Part shown: one piece after another, positions 61,804 through 64,000 of the stretch | How positions within the stretch are numbered: position 1 is the first letter of the stretch | Layout: each line of letters begins with the position of its first letter | Source: Sepiola atlantica | Lineage: Eukaryota > Mollusca > Cephalopoda > Sepiida > Sepiolidae | Direction of reading: 5' to 3' | DNA: 64,000 bases | Assembly: GCA_963556195.1 (NCBI GenBank) | Contig: OY744521.1 | Location: 126,942,959-127,006,958 of the forward strand | Made by a program: the position numbers and the translations under genes | Notes under the pieces: model-generated | The model's database searches: none | What the model saw: only the letters and a program-made list of their open reading frames with translations | What the model was told of the DNA's origin: nothing

Positions 61804-62322
61804 TGTTGGAATAATATGATACTATTGACTGCCTCCCACACGCAGCCGAGACCACCTAGAAATGATGAATAAATGAGATAAGTGAAGGGCGGTAGGGGGC
61901 GGCGAATCCATTGAACTCCTCAGATGGGATGGCGCCTTGACAGTTGGTTGTTAGATAAAAAATAAAAAAACGGATGTGGCTAGTTCCGATGGTCAGCTGG
62001 GGGTGACTGAGTGGAAGGCCGGAAATTTAGGATTCCCAGTCAAAAGTAAATATATTTGGGAGACTGGCTGTCGAGAAGGGTTTTTGTTCGGGGAGAACTC
62101 CAAGAGAGTCCGAGAGTTGACGACTCAGCATCGGACAACGAAGATTGTCAGTGGAGCCGACACGACCGGAAAACGATCAATAGACAGCGTTTTGGGGTCC
62201 TTAGCAACGACGGGATCACACATACACCGAGACCAACTGAATTATACCTATAACTTATCTTGTGTTGTATTTACTGTAGCGCCACCACTGAGACGATCAT
62301 CGGATCACAATAAATAAAAACA
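61804..62322 (+). mobile_element. Probable solo LTR (519 bp)
   Basis: Starts TGTTGGAATAATATGATACT and ends AATAAATAAAAACA, with CAAAA directly outside both ends (61799-61803 and 62323-62327). TG..CA ends with a 5-bp duplication match the rule seen for the element at 25897. The interior is G+C-richer than its surroundings with AATAAA at 62309. The duplication is A-rich, so chance is possible. A 113-codon frame inside (61976-62317) has no domain. Confidence 0.45.
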
Positions 62323-62574
62323 CAAAAACTAATTGTATAATCATATCACCCGAGGTTATCGAAAAAGCAGAATAGTGATGAGAATTATAATCTAGATATT
62401 AATGAGATGTAGGTCAGAAGCGGTGTTTAGAATGCGACTGTGATTGTTTCATAATTTAAAGTTTGAGGCGAAAATGAAAATATAAGCATTTATTGTTTGA
62501 TTGTTTGAGTTATTTTGGGATTGAGGAAAGTTTTTTTTTATATTCCTCGTTTGAATACTTGATGAGAGAGAAAG

Positions 62575-62859
62575 AGAGAGAAACAAGTAAAGGATGAGAA
62601 TAAAAATTGTATAAAATACAACATCTATTAAGTCATCAATTGTTCAAGACAAGAGGTTTTAAATAAGATAAATTTATTTTATTTTATTTAAAACCCTGTG
62701 TTTTGAATAATTGATAACTTAATAGATATTGTATTTTGTACAATTTTTATTCTCATCCTTTACTTGTTTATATAATTGCTCTATCTCGTATATTGAGCAT
62801 CAATTTTTCATGATAGGTTCGACTTTATAGGTATACATCATATCTTTAGTCTCCTGTCT

Positions 62860-62862
<3 letters not shown>
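62575..62862. mobile_element. Fold-back module D
   Basis: Left arm about 62583-62673 (ACAAGTAAAGGATGAGAATA) and right arm about 62680-62767 (TATTCTCATCCTTTACTTGT) are inverted complements with few mismatches and a very short spacer. The arm core (GATGAGAATAAAAATTGTAT, ATTAAGTCATCAATTGTTCA) is the same family as element A (16529). The terminal segment GCTCTATCTCGTATATTGAGC (62779) is shared with module B. It ends at a (TA)n array. Confidence 0.75.

Positions 62863-62941
<79 letters not shown>
62863..62941. repeat. (TA)n microsatellite at fold-back border
   Basis: Pure TA run; right flank TTATTTCATGTATATGCACA resembles 13121-13140. Confidence 0.95.
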
Positions 62942-62944
<3 letters not shown>

Positions 62945-63082
62945 TCATGTATATGCACATGTAATATTATAAAGTACTAAATAGTACTTTAAACGAATAA
63001 AAACGGCACTAGCAAACCATTACCGGGAGTTCATGAGAGCGAACGCTCACCATTAATCGAATGGAAGATAGTACTATCATTA

Positions 63083-63083
63083 T

Positions 63084-63130
<47 letters not shown>

Positions 63131-63134
63131 TGAT

Positions 63135-63181
<47 letters not shown>

Positions 63182-63196
63182 ATAGTAGTAGTATTT
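63083..63196. repeat. (TAG)n trinucleotide array
   Basis: Two long pure blocks separated by TATGATTAG, and one TAA variant near the end. Confidence 0.95.
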
Positions 63197-63239
63197 GATA
63201 TGCAAATTACCATATAACACTGTAGTCTTAAGGGTAACG

Positions 63240-63302
63240 TTTTATTATTATTATTATTATTATTATTTATTGATTTATTGATTTATTTATTTACTTAATT
63301 AC

Positions 63303-63352
<50 letters not shown>
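63240..63352. repeat. (TTA)n, (TTTA)n and (TA)n compound array
   Basis: A TTA run (63243-63268), TTTA/TTGA units, then a TA run (63307-63352). Confidence 0.9.
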
Positions 63353-63354
<2 letters not shown>

Positions 63355-64000
63355 TGAAATTAAAACTGAATTGTTTCTACATTTGGTTTTGGGGAAAGTG
63401 GTCGTTTGACTTGTACCACTGGTGAGCCATGAATTTCATAATTGTTCTGTTTTTTAATCTCAGGAAACAGTTACATGATAAACAGCTAATGATCCCGTTT
63501 AATATTTCACAATTCAAGTTAATTTTTGTTTCACTGTTATATACTTGAATCCCCTTTTGTATTTGTAAATTTTCCAGCGGTAAGTCGGCTTATGCAAATG
63601 CTAAGTCTGCGATATTTTGAATTTAGTTAGTATCCCTGGGAATTTAAACTGCATTTTCTTTCTTTGTTGAAAATTACTCAAAGCTTCTTTAGACTATATA
63701 TTGGGTATTTAGATATGCATGAAAAGGTTTCATTTCTCTTATTTATTTGCATATCTGGTACAAAAGGTACTTAAGCTTTTTTGTCTGACTTGCTATTTGC
63801 TTTCTCTCTTCCCTTCACCACTTTGAAATGTTTCGTCCGGGGCTACAACAAAGACACATGTTTTACTCGTTAACGTCTGCGTAACGGGATTCAAGTACAT
63901 GTATATATTTATATGTATTTATATGTGCATAAATAACATTAATACTAATTTAAAGATAAGTGATGTATCTATGTGGATAAATATACAAATAGATGTTCAT
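63353..64000. other. AT-rich non-coding sequence
   Basis: Nothing recognised to the window end. Confidence 0.45.

Noticed and set aside
63031..63213. Poly-Thr protein on the minus strand
   Set aside because: Translation of the (TAG)n array.

Overview
The window is AT-rich, microsatellite-dense animal DNA with no host gene that I can defend. Its character fits a coleoid cephalopod, most likely an octopus: very long (TA)n and (AAT)n arrays, decayed non-LTR retrotransposons, GIY-YIG (Penelope-type) retroelement ends, a mariner element, tRNA-derived SINEs, and almost no open frame outside simple repeats. This placement comes from remembered family features, not a search, and another lophotrochozoan cannot be excluded. 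Almost every long open frame is a translated microsatellite.

Layout. 0-5 kb: two truncated GIY-YIG retroelement ends, a mariner-type MITE and a SINE-like remnant among (TA)n arrays. 5-9 kb: two neighbouring copies of one long-TIR element, then half of a hAT-like MITE. 10-14 kb: fragments of one interspersed family abutting trinucleotide arrays, including a stepwise (GAT)-(GAC)-(AAC)-(AAT) array. 16-18.6 kb: a fold-back element and a LINE reverse-transcriptase fragment. 22-23.3 kb: two copies of a SINE whose head is derived from 5S rRNA. 24.7-25 kb: a compound trinucleotide array with a higher-order repeat. 25.9-27.5 kb: a structurally complete LTR element with perfect 5-bp target duplication that carries only gag. 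28-34 kb: tRNA-like SINEs, a small MITE, a second gag fragment. 35-40.4 kb: LINE remnants, including one with a mutated catalytic YADD, and two copies of a dispersed repeat. 40.4-43.4 kb: two fold-back modules, one with 155-bp arms that are nearly identical. 47.5-48.8 kb: a full-length but broken mariner. 49-56.4 kb: a candidate TIR element, a hAT-like MITE, LINE 3' ends and a SINE. 58.1-59 kb: an internally deleted repetitive gene containing a palindromic insertion. 61.8-62.8 kb: a probable solo LTR and another fold-back module.

Nothing here forms an operon or pathway. Coherence comes from mobile-element biology: non-autonomous elements that need proteins from elsewhere (gag-only LTR element, 5S SINE, tRNA SINEs, MITEs, fold-backs), inactivated autonomous elements (mariner, LINEs, GIY-YIG retroelements), and microsatellites sitting exactly at element borders. 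The best leads are the 5S-derived SINE, the gag-only LTR element with an odd primer-binding region, the fold-back/(TA)n modules and the stepwise trinucleotide array.
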